Assembly (NCBI RefSeq): GCF_000226095.1
Contig: NC_016476.1
Span: 2,356,001-2,420,000, forward strand
DNA from: Thermothelomyces thermophilus ATCC 42464
Taxonomy: Eukaryota; Ascomycota; Sordariomycetes; Sordariales; Chaetomiaceae
Length of the DNA stretch: 64,000 nt
Direction of reading: 5' to 3'
Below are positions 11,675 to 22,526 of this stretch, in pieces (the first letter of the stretch is position 1; each line of letters begins with the position of its first letter). The position numbers and the translations under genes are program-made. Below the pieces are notes generated by a model. That model did no database searches. It was not told the origin of the DNA and saw only the letters and a program-made list of their open reading frames with translations.

Positions 11675-13394
11675 GGCTCCGAGTTCCCCCGAGCGTGCTT
11701 TCTCGGTGTAACGCTACAAATTTCTGAAAGGGGGGAAACTCGATGCGAATCTGAAATTTCCGGCAAAGTGAGGTGAAAGCCGTCTCCAAAACTCAACTCA
11801 GTTTCCGCACTGAAGGGCTCACTCGCAGAAAACGCGCCATTAAGCTTAAGCAATTCTCTGGGCTTGGCGCTTGGCGGTCAATCCCCCATCCACCTTCCCC
11901 TGTGGATCTTGGACCCGCATGACCCCACCACTGCTCTTGCCCTTCTCGAGACTTTGGGTTGCTGTAATTGGCTGTAACCGTGAACCCGCACCCATTTTCC
12001 CCCCTTGGCATATCAACACCACTGTCACAGGCAGGAAGGCGCTCTGCGGCCGTGTGTCTCATGCGGCAGCACCCGCCAATTCGTTGCAAGTGACTCCACC
12101 GCGGTAAGAGTATTGAGAACGCCTTTTGCTTCTCAGCCAATTCCGTATGCAGTGTTTCTCGAAAAAAACTGGTCCACGTTCTGAGCCCGCATCTCGCGCC
12201 CCCTTCCTTGGCTGGTATGTATCCAGCAAATTTGACGCTGGATCGAAGCCGAGGCAGGCGTTCGTCATTTTGCAGGATACGCCAAACATACCCAGACATG
12301 CATTTGTATAGCTTTTAGGCTTCATTTGTATCGGTTATTTCCGAAGCCGCGGCGCATTGCTTAATGCTCCATTGACATCATCGATAGAGCCGAGAACTCC
12401 TCCATCTCCCGGTCGGGACGCGGATCCTTTTAAAAGCCCCCGCGAGTTCGTCGACGGACTCGGCCACTCGTGAACCAAGTGGTTCAACCAGGTCGATTTT
12501 TTCTGGCTTGCTCTCGTCGGGGTTGAGCGCGACCGTTACGCCGCGTGCCGCAAGAGAGGGCAAGGTGTGTGCATACCAAACTCGAGCGACTATTGGTTTC
12601 AGCAGCTACCCGATTTTGGAGGGCTCGACGCTTGCACTAGGCGAGTCAAAAAAGGATTCATTCAACGGTTGCTGGCAGGGACCCGTCCCATGTCTCTGGT
12701 CCCAAGTGGCGCGGGAACACCAGATTGACCCAAAGTCAAGATGGCGCACCCACAGAGGTACAGGGTTCCAGCCTCGCTGTGCATTCTCAGGTTTTCCGAA
12801 GCTCGACACGGGAGGCAGCTCTTCTTTTAGACGGCTATGAGGCTGTTCATTCGTCGCCAGTGCTAGCAGCAAAGATGAGCTTTTTCTCCTTTCCACAAGG
12901 CGCTTTGCTCCGCGGTTCTCTGCCGAAGACGAAGAAGAGGTTCTTGTTTTGTCTGCTCGTGCTTGGCTGGGTGTTCTTCACAACAGCAAGCGCCTCGACC
13001 TTTAAACAACAGGCAAGCGCCCTTGTTTTAGTTGTCGACAGTAAAGCACTGAATGTCTTCTCAAACCCGGTTGCAAATAGATTTCTTTACGCACAGGGAA
13101 CGCGGCACTCGGTAAGCTCGTCGAGCTGGCTGATGCGGCTCTCTAAAAAAAAGCATATAGCTTCATATCCCTGGCGGCTTTCCTGCGGATATAAAGCATC
13201 GGGCGGCTCCTCCCCCCCCCCCCTTCTCCCCTTTTCCCCCCACCGGGCCGCTCCTCCCAGCAGCTGGAACAGTCAGCAACATTCAGACTTGATCTTGGCC
13301 AAGCCCACACCCCTCAAGCCTCAAAATACTAACACACATCATCCACTTCCCAGTCTAGTTGAGCGTCCTCCCAATTCCGGAGCCGATTCGCGCG
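11675..13394. other. Intergenic, divergent promoter region with coding-like scraps
   Basis: The interval lies between the head-to-head AsnRS gene (-) and the DUF2263 gene (+). No complete gene is supported. On the minus strand at 12378-12590 there is a short protein-like frame with balanced composition but no ATG and no recognisable family. On the plus strand an ATG at 12875 begins a frame with a hydrophobic, signal-peptide-like start, but it overlaps the next gene's first exon in another frame. A pyrimidine-rich stretch at 13208-13260 probably belongs to the promoter or leader of the DUF2263 gene. Confidence 0.5.
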
Positions 13395-14522
13395 ATGCCT
13401 TCTTCCGGCACCAAGTCCACCAAGCCAAAACCCTCCGAAGTTGCTTCCGAAGCTAAGAGGATCTACATTCCTATGATCAGGGACAGATACGCAGTGACGT
13501 GGACTACTTGCTCGTACATCTATCACCAGCCGCTGTTGCAAATCAACTTTACCGACCGGCCGTTAGATCTTTCGCCTCCTGTTTTCTGTGAGTATTGCCG
13601 CGTAATGCAGCGGTCGCGGGTCTAACATTCCCGCCTAGATGTTTCCGTCGGGGACCCGGTCGACACCGCTCTGAACTGGGTTGAGTCGGCACGTTGTGCC
13701 ATAGCCTTCATCTGTGCCGCAAACGACAAGCGTCCCGGTGGCGATTGGGAGACGGGTGTGGTGGGCTACGAGGAGCGTTTATGCCGACGCAGCACCCTTG
13801 CGGCGTGCCTCGCAACCCCGGCGGATGGTTCTCCGGCCAACAGCCATTACCCGCTCCCGACATGTGCCGGGGTTCTGTCACAGCATGTCGGTGAGTCGGC
13901 TTGCTCGGGGAACTTTTCTGCTCGGCTCGTTAACCTGCCACACACAGTGGTATTTCGCGGGCCCCACGACAGATATGAGAAGCTGCCGACCGACCAGTGG
14001 CGGGCACTGCCTGTTGTGTCGGTCCCTCCGCCACGCTGGCCCAAGCTGACGCAAAACGGCACCAAGTACTCGTTTGCTGACGAGCGCGAGATGGTCAAGG
14101 AAAAGATGCGCGGTGCGCTTCGAATCTGCGCGTATAACAACTACAGCACTGTGGTGATAGGGAATTTTGGGCTGGGAAACGGCTACCGAAACCCACCTCA
14201 AGAGCTCGCCGAGCTGTGGCGGGAGGTTTGCCTCTATGACCCTGACCTCCGCGGTCGCATCCGCTGCGTGGCTTTCGTGTTTGAGGATCCCAGCCAGAGC
14301 ACCACGCAGCTGATCCTGGACGACATTGCGAAGAAAGCCAAGGGCGGCGGTAGTAGTTCATCAGGCCGGTCCAAGACCAATGGTAGTTCAAGCTCAAGCT
14401 CATCGCCAGGAGGCTCGCCCGCAGACGTGGAGATTTTCTCTCGAGTTTTCGACAACGCTGAGATTCAAAGGTTCCTTGCTCAGCCGGATGCAAGGTACGG
14501 TCTAAGCAACTTGCTGGCATGA
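13395..14522 (+). CDS. DUF2263 / TIGR02452 PARG-like (microbial-type) protein
   Basis: Model: exons 13395-13587, 13639-13890 and 13948-14522, giving 339 residues. The central part carries the signature of the TIGR02452/DUF2263 family, related to the poly(ADP-ribose) glycohydrolase macrodomain fold. It shows NDKRPGGDWETG at about residues 93-104 followed by YEERLCRRSTL (108-118). Further on come VVVFRG and IGNFGLGNGYRNPPQELAELW, which match the conserved nucleotide-binding end of the family. The paired Glu after the Gly-rich loop suggests ADP-ribosyl hydrolase activity, but this is inferred from the fold. Intron 1 is GTGAGT...CCTAG. Intron 2 is 57 nt and in frame, so it could be read through, but removing it joins QHV directly to VVFRG as the family requires. 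A Ser/Gly-rich low-complexity insert lies near 275-300. The ATG was chosen as the first in frame. Confidence 0.85.
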
Positions 14523-17500
14523 TGGGCGTCAGCTCCACTATACCGTCAGGTTCTGGGCGTTCGGGGGATTCCAGAGACGGCTCATGGCTCGACGTTTGAA
14601 TGGCTTGTTCGGGCATTGTTTTGCATTGTGTTGACTGATGTGTTGACTGATCTCTTTCTTGGCCTCGTCTCATCCCACCCACAAGATCAGCAGTCCAAGG
14701 TCCATTTTGATGATCACGGACAGGGTCTTACGTCCGGTTTTTTCCATTTGGCTGCTTCTGACATGCTCTTTTTTTTTTTTTCTTTCTCCCCTTTTCTCCC
14801 ATTACCTTGGCATTTTTGTTTTCAACGATAATCTTAATGTACTGTATCGTCTGCCGGCTTCTGCCAAGCACGGTTCTGCCTCTTACCCATGTGCATCGAG
14901 CGCCAAGCGCGCTTGTTCACTGCAGGTTGGGGCCGTCCGAAAAAGCAAAAGGAAGAGACCGAGCCCCAGTCCCAAGGCTCGCCGAGGAACAGACGAGGAT
15001 TCACGGCCCGAGAGAGATGACGTGCCGGCAAACAAAGGAAGCAGGCTAGCGTACGGATTACTCCGTAGTAGCGCACACTACTGCGAGTAATCCCGTCTAC
15101 CACCCGCTCTTGTCCAAGGGAGGAGGAGAAGTGGGAGGAATCCTGGTGGCTGAGCTGCAAACATCCTTAATGTCTCGACTGGAGACAAGTTCACAAAATT
15201 CAATGATAACGGCCTGCATGAGGGCTGAAGCCGCGCTGCCGATGACTCGGCTCAAACGGGCACCCAGCTCCATATTCAGACGAGAAGAAACAGGCATCAT
15301 GGGTTGTGTCTGGGGGCAAAATGTATGGCGCAGCCTCTCGTTGACGTGCACGAAACTCAAACAGGGGCCTCGAGCGGCCTAGTTGTTGCCTTGTTCTGAG
15401 GTGGTCGCAGACGTGGCAGCTTGGGCGAGCTCCTGTTGCTTCTTTCCTGACCCCACCAGTCCTGCCGACCTCGCTCACTGTGCTGTCAGGTCGGTGGGCT
15501 TAGTGGATGGAACGACCTGGGTCGTGGTGTGCTTTGCTACGACACGCTAGCCTAACGCCTCCGCGGAAGCGTATGCTCCCAAGAGGGGTCCGCGAGAGCA
15601 TGCCCCAGAAGCTGCTCGGTGATTAGGAGAGCTGTCAGAGCCTGAACGGTATGAGATGCATATTGAGAACCAAGCACGACGTCCCACGGGATAAAAGCAG
15701 CCAGCCGCTGGTCTGATCGGGCCAAGGTGGAAAGGGGGAAGGTAAGAGACACCCACCCGTTACCAAGGCAGTTGGTGGTGACCGAGATCCGGTGGTGAGG
15801 GTGCGAGATGAGGCACGCAAGCGGGCGAGGTGTTCTTGTACAAACGCTACACCAGGGACACGCATGTACGGATTACACGTACAGTACACTACATACTGCG
15901 TAGTGTAGTCTGTATGTATGCAGACACCCACCCACTCACCTGGGGCCGTGTTTCAGTGGCGCCGGATGTTTGTGGTGCGGGACTCCATCTCCCTTCCTCC
16001 CCCGATCTATTAACCTACCCCCCATTTAGTGTACATGCTCCCCCATTCACATACTCCACCACTCACATACTCCCTTCCACATTTACTTTTGTGCACACTT
16101 CCCCGCGCCCCCTGCTTCGCTCCAATCAAGGCAACATGTCGCACATCTTGTAGGACTCGTGGCCACTTCCCGGATGCTTACATTCACAATACAGTCCTCG
16201 GGGCCATGTGAGTGAAGACGAGGAGGGAGTGGTGAGGTCTCGGGTGATGTTACACCGCAAACGTGGGCTGCCGATACCGTACTAGCATCCGTATAGCGGA
16301 CAGACAGAAATACATTGTACGGTAATCCGTACACACATCGCGGACAAGTACATTCAAAACACAGAGTTGGGAGGTTTCCGCGGGAGATCGGGTCATACAG
16401 ATCGTAGGTTGTACTCCGTGCACCACACCACAAACGCACCCTGCCATGGAGTGATCGGTTGTCTTGCTGTGTTTTTTTTCTCTCTCTACATCCTGCTACA
16501 GATAAGCATCCAAGAGGGTTTTCTCTTCATATGTCCATTTTCTTTCTTGTTCGTGGTTGGGTCGAGTGTTTTGGTTGTCCGGGTGGATTGAGGAGGCCGT
16601 ATGAACATGTCCGCAATGGCGCACGCGCTCCCAGAGACACGCAAGGTGTGATATTATTAAGCCGGCCGTAACTGAGCATCGGATGGTGCCAAGAAACCGT
16701 TGTGGTCATGAGCTCAGGGGCGAAGTGAGATGCACTTCGCGCTCTTACTTCTCGTTGTGTTTCCGTGTCTCGCTGCCTCGCGATCTCGGTGTCTCTGTCT
16801 CTGTCTTCCCCCGTCTCACACACGAATGTAGTGTATGTAGGTCCGTAGTATACGGTATACACTAGCTTCCCATCTGAGACACTGTCTAGCTCATCCTTAT
16901 CCCCCCCCCCCAGGAAGAGAGAGGGGAAGAAAGAAAAAGAATAATAGGATGAAAAAGTAAGTAATCAAAAACCCCTCAGGGGAGTCAGTATGTACGAACG
17001 TATACTAGTAACCATCAAGATGCAAGCCCTCCCCGGGGGTTTGTTTTCCTGTCTGCCCCCATGACTTTCATGCATTATCCACCGCCAGCCACACAGCATG
17101 GCCGGCACTGGGGCCATGGGGCGTTGCTTGACCCAGCAAGAACAGGTCCAGACCTGCAGCCCGAACATGAACACACACTCTCTCTCGGAAGATGGGGACG
17201 GGTTTTTGAAGGGAAAAAAAGTGACATGTCGCGCACCGGCCCGGGTCGCCCCTACGCTAGCGTTGTAAAATCACATCACGACGGGGTATGAAGGTATGAA
17301 ACTAACTAGGTACAGTACTTTACAGGACAAGTCTCCTCCCAACCTCGACCGGATCCAACGACGGGTTTCCCCCCTTCGACGCGCTCCTCGTACATTGAGA
17401 TTCCCGGAATAGGCGATACGGTTTGAGGATGGCCGGGAACAAAGTGAGATGAATGAGACGAATAGGAAGAGAAAGGGGAAAAAAAAGGTACCAAGGAACA

Positions 17501-18147
17501 GCGGAACCGAGCAGACGTGAAAATCCGTACTGTTGTATGTACAGTACATATCATATAGTCACGTACGGAGTACATCCACATGCGAAAGAAGAGGCGCCCG
17601 GCCGAAAAGCCTTCGGCGTTCCCCCTCCTCCCCCCCGGGGGGGCGTATGTATGTACTGTATGTATGGAGAAACGAGGGGGCGAAGGCGGGCTGCCGGTGG
17701 GTTAATCGAATCGAATCAAGTCAGGCAGACTTTAATTACTGAGAGTCCAGGTGAAACTAGCAGCTATTCCAGTGGGGCCGGTGGACAGTTGTGGCGGCCC
17801 CCGAGGGTCAATTAGGGGTCGAGCGCGTAGTGTATGCATGCAGGTATGTGTATGTACATACATACATATGGCCACACGCGAGACAAACATGGGGAAACCC
17901 GTGACAAGACGATGCGCCCCGCGATGCAAACCTCGCAAGTGTAGGGTATGGTATGGTACTAGGAGGGAGCAAGCACCCAGCAAACGTCCGATGGTATCAC
18001 AATCATATCCGTATCTTGGTATCTCGATCGATCTGCTCTTAAGAGTCTGGAGACAAGCAGATGGACGTAATGTATGTACGTGTGTGTACTTTACCCGCTT
18101 TTCATCTTCCCCAACCCCCTTTTTCACCCAGCTCACAGGCTACCGGG
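14523..18147. other. Gene-poor intergenic region with motif family
   Basis: No gene is supported over 3.6 kb between the DUF2263 gene and the SEC24 stop. It contains TACGGATTACTCCGTA at 15052-15067, TACGGATTA at 15867, TAATCCGTA at 16323, TACGGAGTA at 17564, and repeated TGTATGTA/TACATACA tracts (15886-15920, 17645-17665, 17840-17870, 18070-18090). A C12 run is near 16901. A short protein-like frame lies on the minus strand at 15097-15330 but has no family match. The T-rich stretch at 14769-14785 may be part of the 3' untranslated region of the preceding gene. Confidence 0.55.
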
Positions 18148-19670
18148 CTACCAATACGAAGGCCTCAGCCCCGTAAAACTCGACAGCGCCGACGATTCGC
18201 TCGTGTCCTCCCGTTTCCTCTGGCCGGCCAGCTGTGTTACACATACCGTCAGCATTCGTCCGTTTCACTCTCGGGAAAAGGATAGAATAAGAAGAAGAAG
18301 AATAGATGCAAGGAAAAAAAACAAACTGAGGAATGAAGGAATGACTGAAAAAAAAAAGGACTTGAAGGAAAAAAAAAAAGAAAGGGGGTGGTGGGGTTTG
18401 GGAGGAACTCACCTCCAGCTGTACCCCCTTGTGCAGATGCACCAGCCAATCGACGTAGCTCTGCGCCTCGTTGTTCCGGTCCTCGACCAGCAGCCGGGCA
18501 AACTCGTACTCGGCGCCGTCGATCCCCTGGCGGGCGAGCTGGATGGTCAGGCCCTTGGAGCCGCGCATGGTGCGCAGGAACTCGATGATGTTGCGGACCT
18601 GGGCGTTGAGGTGGGTCTGCAGCACGGGTATGGACGACGTGTAGGCGTCGAGGCTCTGCAGGGACGTCTTGTCGTCGCCGAACAGGTCGGCGATGAGGTT
18701 GGGGGACGTCTGGGCGTGCATCCACAGCAGCGTCTGCTGGCCGTTGTCGACCAGGTAGACGCCGCCCGGCTCGACGCGCGAGAAGGACGCGCGCATGGCC
18801 GGCGGCATGCGCAGGTGGCCCGTCTGGGGGTCCGGGAAGCCCTCGTCCGGCTGCAGGTTGTGCAGGGGGATGATGCGGGGGTAGAGGTACAGGCCGAGCT
18901 CGAGCGCGCCCATGGAGCGGATCATGCGCATCTCGTGCACGCGCCGGTCCGTCGACTCGGAGCCGGCCTTGAAGGCGCGGCACTTGAGCAGGCCGAGCAT
19001 GTACATGGAGAACTCCTTGAGCCGCTCGGGCATGACCAGCTGCCCGGGCGGGTGCGCCTGCGAGAGGAAGTTCTTCCGGTAGTTGGCGAGCACGTCGATG
19101 GCCCTCTCGGCGAGGCTCAGGCGGATGTCCTTGATCGTGTTGGACGTGGTGGCCAGCTTGGTCGACGCCTCCTTGGCGAGGAGCGTGTAGACGGCGTCCT
19201 GGTCGATGAACTTGATGCTGTCGCGGGCGTTCTCGCTGACGCCGGCGATCACGTTGATGCACCGCACCCTCCGCTGGCCCGACGCCGATGTGTAAAGTAG
19301 GGCGGCCTGGAAGTGCGTGTCGAGCTTCGGGTCGAGCTTGCCGTCGTAGGTGAAGGTCACCCCGAGGGCCTTGTCGGCATCGATGACGCCAATCTCGAGG
19401 TCGGCGCCGAAGGTGTGCTGGACAAAGTTGCCGTGGTAGCCCGACACCTGCAGCCCGTTGGAGCATCTGACCTTCATGAGCGCCTGGTAACCCGTCTCGC
19501 GCGTTACCGCGTGCTTGATCTCCAGCGCCAGCTTGGTGTTGTCTCGCGGGGCGATGAAGTTGGGGTAGTAGAACGTCTCACCGCCAGTGGTAGCAGACAC
19601 GTAACCTTGGAGTAGTGAGGTGAGGTTAGTCAGAGCGAGGAGCACTTATTAAGAAGGGGAAAGCGTAGGG

Positions 19671-19716
<46 letters not shown>

Positions 19717-21547
19717 TACCGACTGTAGCAATATCCAGGTAGCCGCCCGACGGGGCGGCCATGAAGAAGTCGACGCCAACACCAACGGACACCATCTTCT
19801 CGGCCGTCTTCCTCCAGCCGGGATGCTCGGTGCTGAAGAGCTTCTTATCGGGCTCGCCGCTTGGATGCTTGCCGTCGTCCCGCAAGAACAGCCGGCCGGG
19901 GCCCCAGGTGGGAAGCGCCGACAGGGAGCAAAAGATCTTGCCGCCCGTCGCTTCCAGAGCGGCGACGGCCGCGTTGAGAGTCGACAGCAGCGCCGGCTCG
20001 GGGTTCTTGATGGTCGAGAACATTTGGGGCAGGCGAGTCAGCAGCGAGCTGATGACCGCCTTGGACTCGTACGGATCTACGAACAGGCCCTCGCCCAGGG
20101 GGACAAAGGGGTCTTCGATATCGGGCATGATCATCATCTGGGCCTGCTCCAGCGCCGGGCTGACGTTGTAGAAGTGGACTTCCTTGTCGTAGGTCACGAA
20201 GCCGACCTTGGCGCCCGCCGGGATCCGCCTCCTGACCTCGCCGTTCTCGTTCTCGTCCCTCTCGTCATCCCCGCCGCCGTACAGGGCGCGCAGGATGCCG
20301 TCGCAGAAAGCCTCGAGGAATCCCTTGTTGTACGACTCTTGGGTCACGTCGATCAGGAAGAGGTAGCGCATGCCGACGGGCTCCCTGGTCCAGTACTCCT
20401 TCGGCACGACGAACTCGACGGTGCCCCTGACGAGCTCCGGCCGCTGGTCGCGGTCGACGCGGACGCCCTGGGGGCTGGTTGCGCAGAAGTACTCGGGAGG
20501 CGTGTCGTTGGCGTAGCCGCACAGGTTGCAGACGAACTTGTTGCCGCCGGAGCGGAACATCATGAACGGGTTGATGTAGGCGCGGCACCTGTGACAGCGA
20601 GGCGGGCCGGCGTCGCCAAAGTCGAGCACGGGGATGTCGAGCTCGCCCGCCTGGAGCGGAGCCAGCGGCTGGAGGACGAGGCCCAGGGGCAGGCCTGTGC
20701 TCTTCAACCCGTCAGCCGTGGCGGGGATGTTGTTCAAGGTGAGGCGGGCGAACTTGGGTGAGGCGTTGCCCTGGTCGAAGGCGACGAAGGAGACGGTAGC
20801 CGGCGGCGGAACCAGTCGCTCAAAGGTAGGGTACACATTGCTGAGGAAGTACTGCTGGACCGAGTCGCGGGAGAGGGGCACGCTCGGCATCTCGTCGGGA
20901 GACACTCGGGTCTGCCCGGCGGCGGCAGGGACCATGCTCGGCGACGGCGCGGGGTCGGCATATCCGCTCCTGGCGGCGAACTCGGCAGGGGAGGCGGGGA
21001 AGGGCACAAAGGCCGGGCTGACGGGTGCCGGAAATTGGCTCATCTGCGGGGTGGGCGCGCCAGGGCCGTATCGGGAGGCGGCCGCCGAAGGATCGGCGTT
21101 CAGGTAGGGGGTGGCGGGCGTGCCTGCGGGGGGCATGCCGTTGAACGGCTGGGACGAGCCGGCGGGGGCCTCGACCGTGTGGTATGCGTGGCGGTCCTTC
21201 TTCTTCTTCCTGACCGTGCCGGTCCCTGCGCCGGTCCCTGCATCGGCGCCGAGGGTCATGCCACCCATCTGCGCGACCAAGCCTCCGTCCCCGGCAGGGG
21301 GCTGCTGTCCCTGCTGGGGGTAACCGCCGGGCTGGGGCGGCCCGTATCCCGGAGCCTGGGGCGGCACCAGGGAACCGGCCGGCGGAGGGGCGCCATAGTA
21401 GGGCTGCTGGCCGGCGGCTTGCTGATAGGGGTTCGGAGCAACGGGGGGTTGGAACTGCGGCGGGGCAGGTTGGCTCGTTCGGGTCGGGTCGTTGGGGTCG
21501 AGGACCTCGCCCTGGCCGAGGGCGTGGTACATGGAGTAGTCGGCCAT
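18148..21547 (-). CDS. SEC24: COPII coat cargo adaptor Sec24
   Basis: Sec24 pairs with Sec23 on the Sar1-marked ER membrane and selects cargo for COPII vesicles. Model: exons 19720-21547, 18413-19605 and 18148-18231, giving 1,034 residues, a normal length. The first 200 residues are Pro/Gln/Gly/Tyr-rich, as in other Sec24 proteins. A zinc finger (CHRC...CNLC) lies at about 317-341. The trunk domain follows, with RYLFLIDVTQES, then the beta-sandwich, helical and gelsolin-like parts including TGGETFYYPNF and YVDWLVHLHKGVQLE. The last exon supplies a short tail ending RPSYW. Intron 1 starts GTAAGC and runs straight into 39 A (gene strand). It ends CCAAG, a non-YAG acceptor, but the frame and family sequence demand it. 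Intron 2 is GTGAGT...CACAG with a CTGAC branch site. It is head-to-head with CFT2. Confidence 0.96.
19675..19713. repeat. 39-nt homopolymer tract in SEC24 intron 1
   Basis: A run of 39 T on the plus strand (A on the gene strand) begins one base after the donor hexamer GTAAGC of the first SEC24 intron. It is the longest homopolymer in the window. Its true length may differ from that shown. Confidence 0.9.
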
Positions 21548-22526
21548 CTCAGTCGCGATTCTCCCCCGATGGCTGTAGCCGGGTCAAATCGGCGAGTGGC
21601 GAGGGACGGACGACCTCGTTTGTCGGGCGGTGTTGGAGCAGTGTTGGAGCGGTCGGGAGCCACGAAATGCTCGCTTCGCACTGTGTCGTCGAGACTCGTC
21701 ACCGGGGACCTTGTTCGGAGAAGATGACCTGGCTCATAATCAGAGACGCTTTGGGAACAATGCTTTCCCAAGAATCAGAATCCGGTGCGGTCGAGTGCAA
21801 CTGAATTGCCGTTTGCGCCAGGTGGCCCGAAAGCAAGGTCTTGGGGATGCGGTGGCCGATCGAGTTGTGGATGCGTTCCACTTTCGGTGCTGCAGCTCCG
21901 TCGAGCTCCAGGCTGTCCTTTTTTGGTCCGGTCTCCTGCCCTTCTGGCCTCTGGCTCGGTCCTGGCCTTGGCTCGGCGCATTGAGCAAGGGTCTTCTTCC
22001 GTTGCGCTGCAGGGCGGCTCCTTCCCCGTCTCGACCGATGCGCATTAGGCTGCATTCGATCTCTGCCGTCTTTCACCGCCTTTTACGTACTAGTACTGTG
22101 TACGAAGTACGGATTAGTGTTAGGTAACTTTGCTGGAGCTTACTGACAGATGATTATTTTCATAGAAGCTTGGGCTTTGCTGGTCCCGTCGCGTGCGCCA
22201 CTGTCCAACTTGACGCGACGACAAAAAGCCGGTTATTGGGGATTGAGCATCGATAACATACCTACCTACCTCACCCATTGACAAACTGAAATTTCCGGGG
22301 CTTTCTTGGTCTCCGGTTCAACCTCGCTCACTCACTGCTGACCCGCATTACGTTTGAACACCTGGAGCGCGCCCTTCTCGCTAGCCATTGCCACGCCTTG
22401 CACCGAGGTGATCGTCGTCGTCAAACCCGAAATCTCCAGGTCTCAATTGTGAAAAAGTTCTGGACCCAACAAGCCATGCCTCCTCAGCTCCGGTAGCGAT
22501 TGATACAAAGCGACCACACCGCAGCC
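21548..22526. promoter_or_regulatory. Shared divergent promoter region, SEC24 / CFT2
   Basis: The 979 bases between the two ATGs hold the 5' regions of both genes. A TACGGATTA motif lies at 22108-22116, next to GTACTAGTACTGTGTACGAAGTAC-type sequence with internal inverted repeats. No separate gene was recognised. The motif here shows that the family is not confined to the gene-poor blocks. Confidence 0.55.

Noticed and set aside
11793-12299. 168-codon minus-strand frame with an ATG
   Set aside because: It has no domain, a composition like neighbouring non-coding frames, and overlapping frames on both strands.
13285-13306. Sequence resembling the U2 snRNA segment TTGGCTAAGATCAAG on the minus strand
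   Set aside because: Only about 14 bases match, with one change. The flanking U2 sequence (branch-binding region and Sm site) is absent.
18074-19300. Long plus-strand frame of about 400 codons
   Set aside because: It is the antisense shadow of SEC24 exon 2, whose protein is unambiguous.
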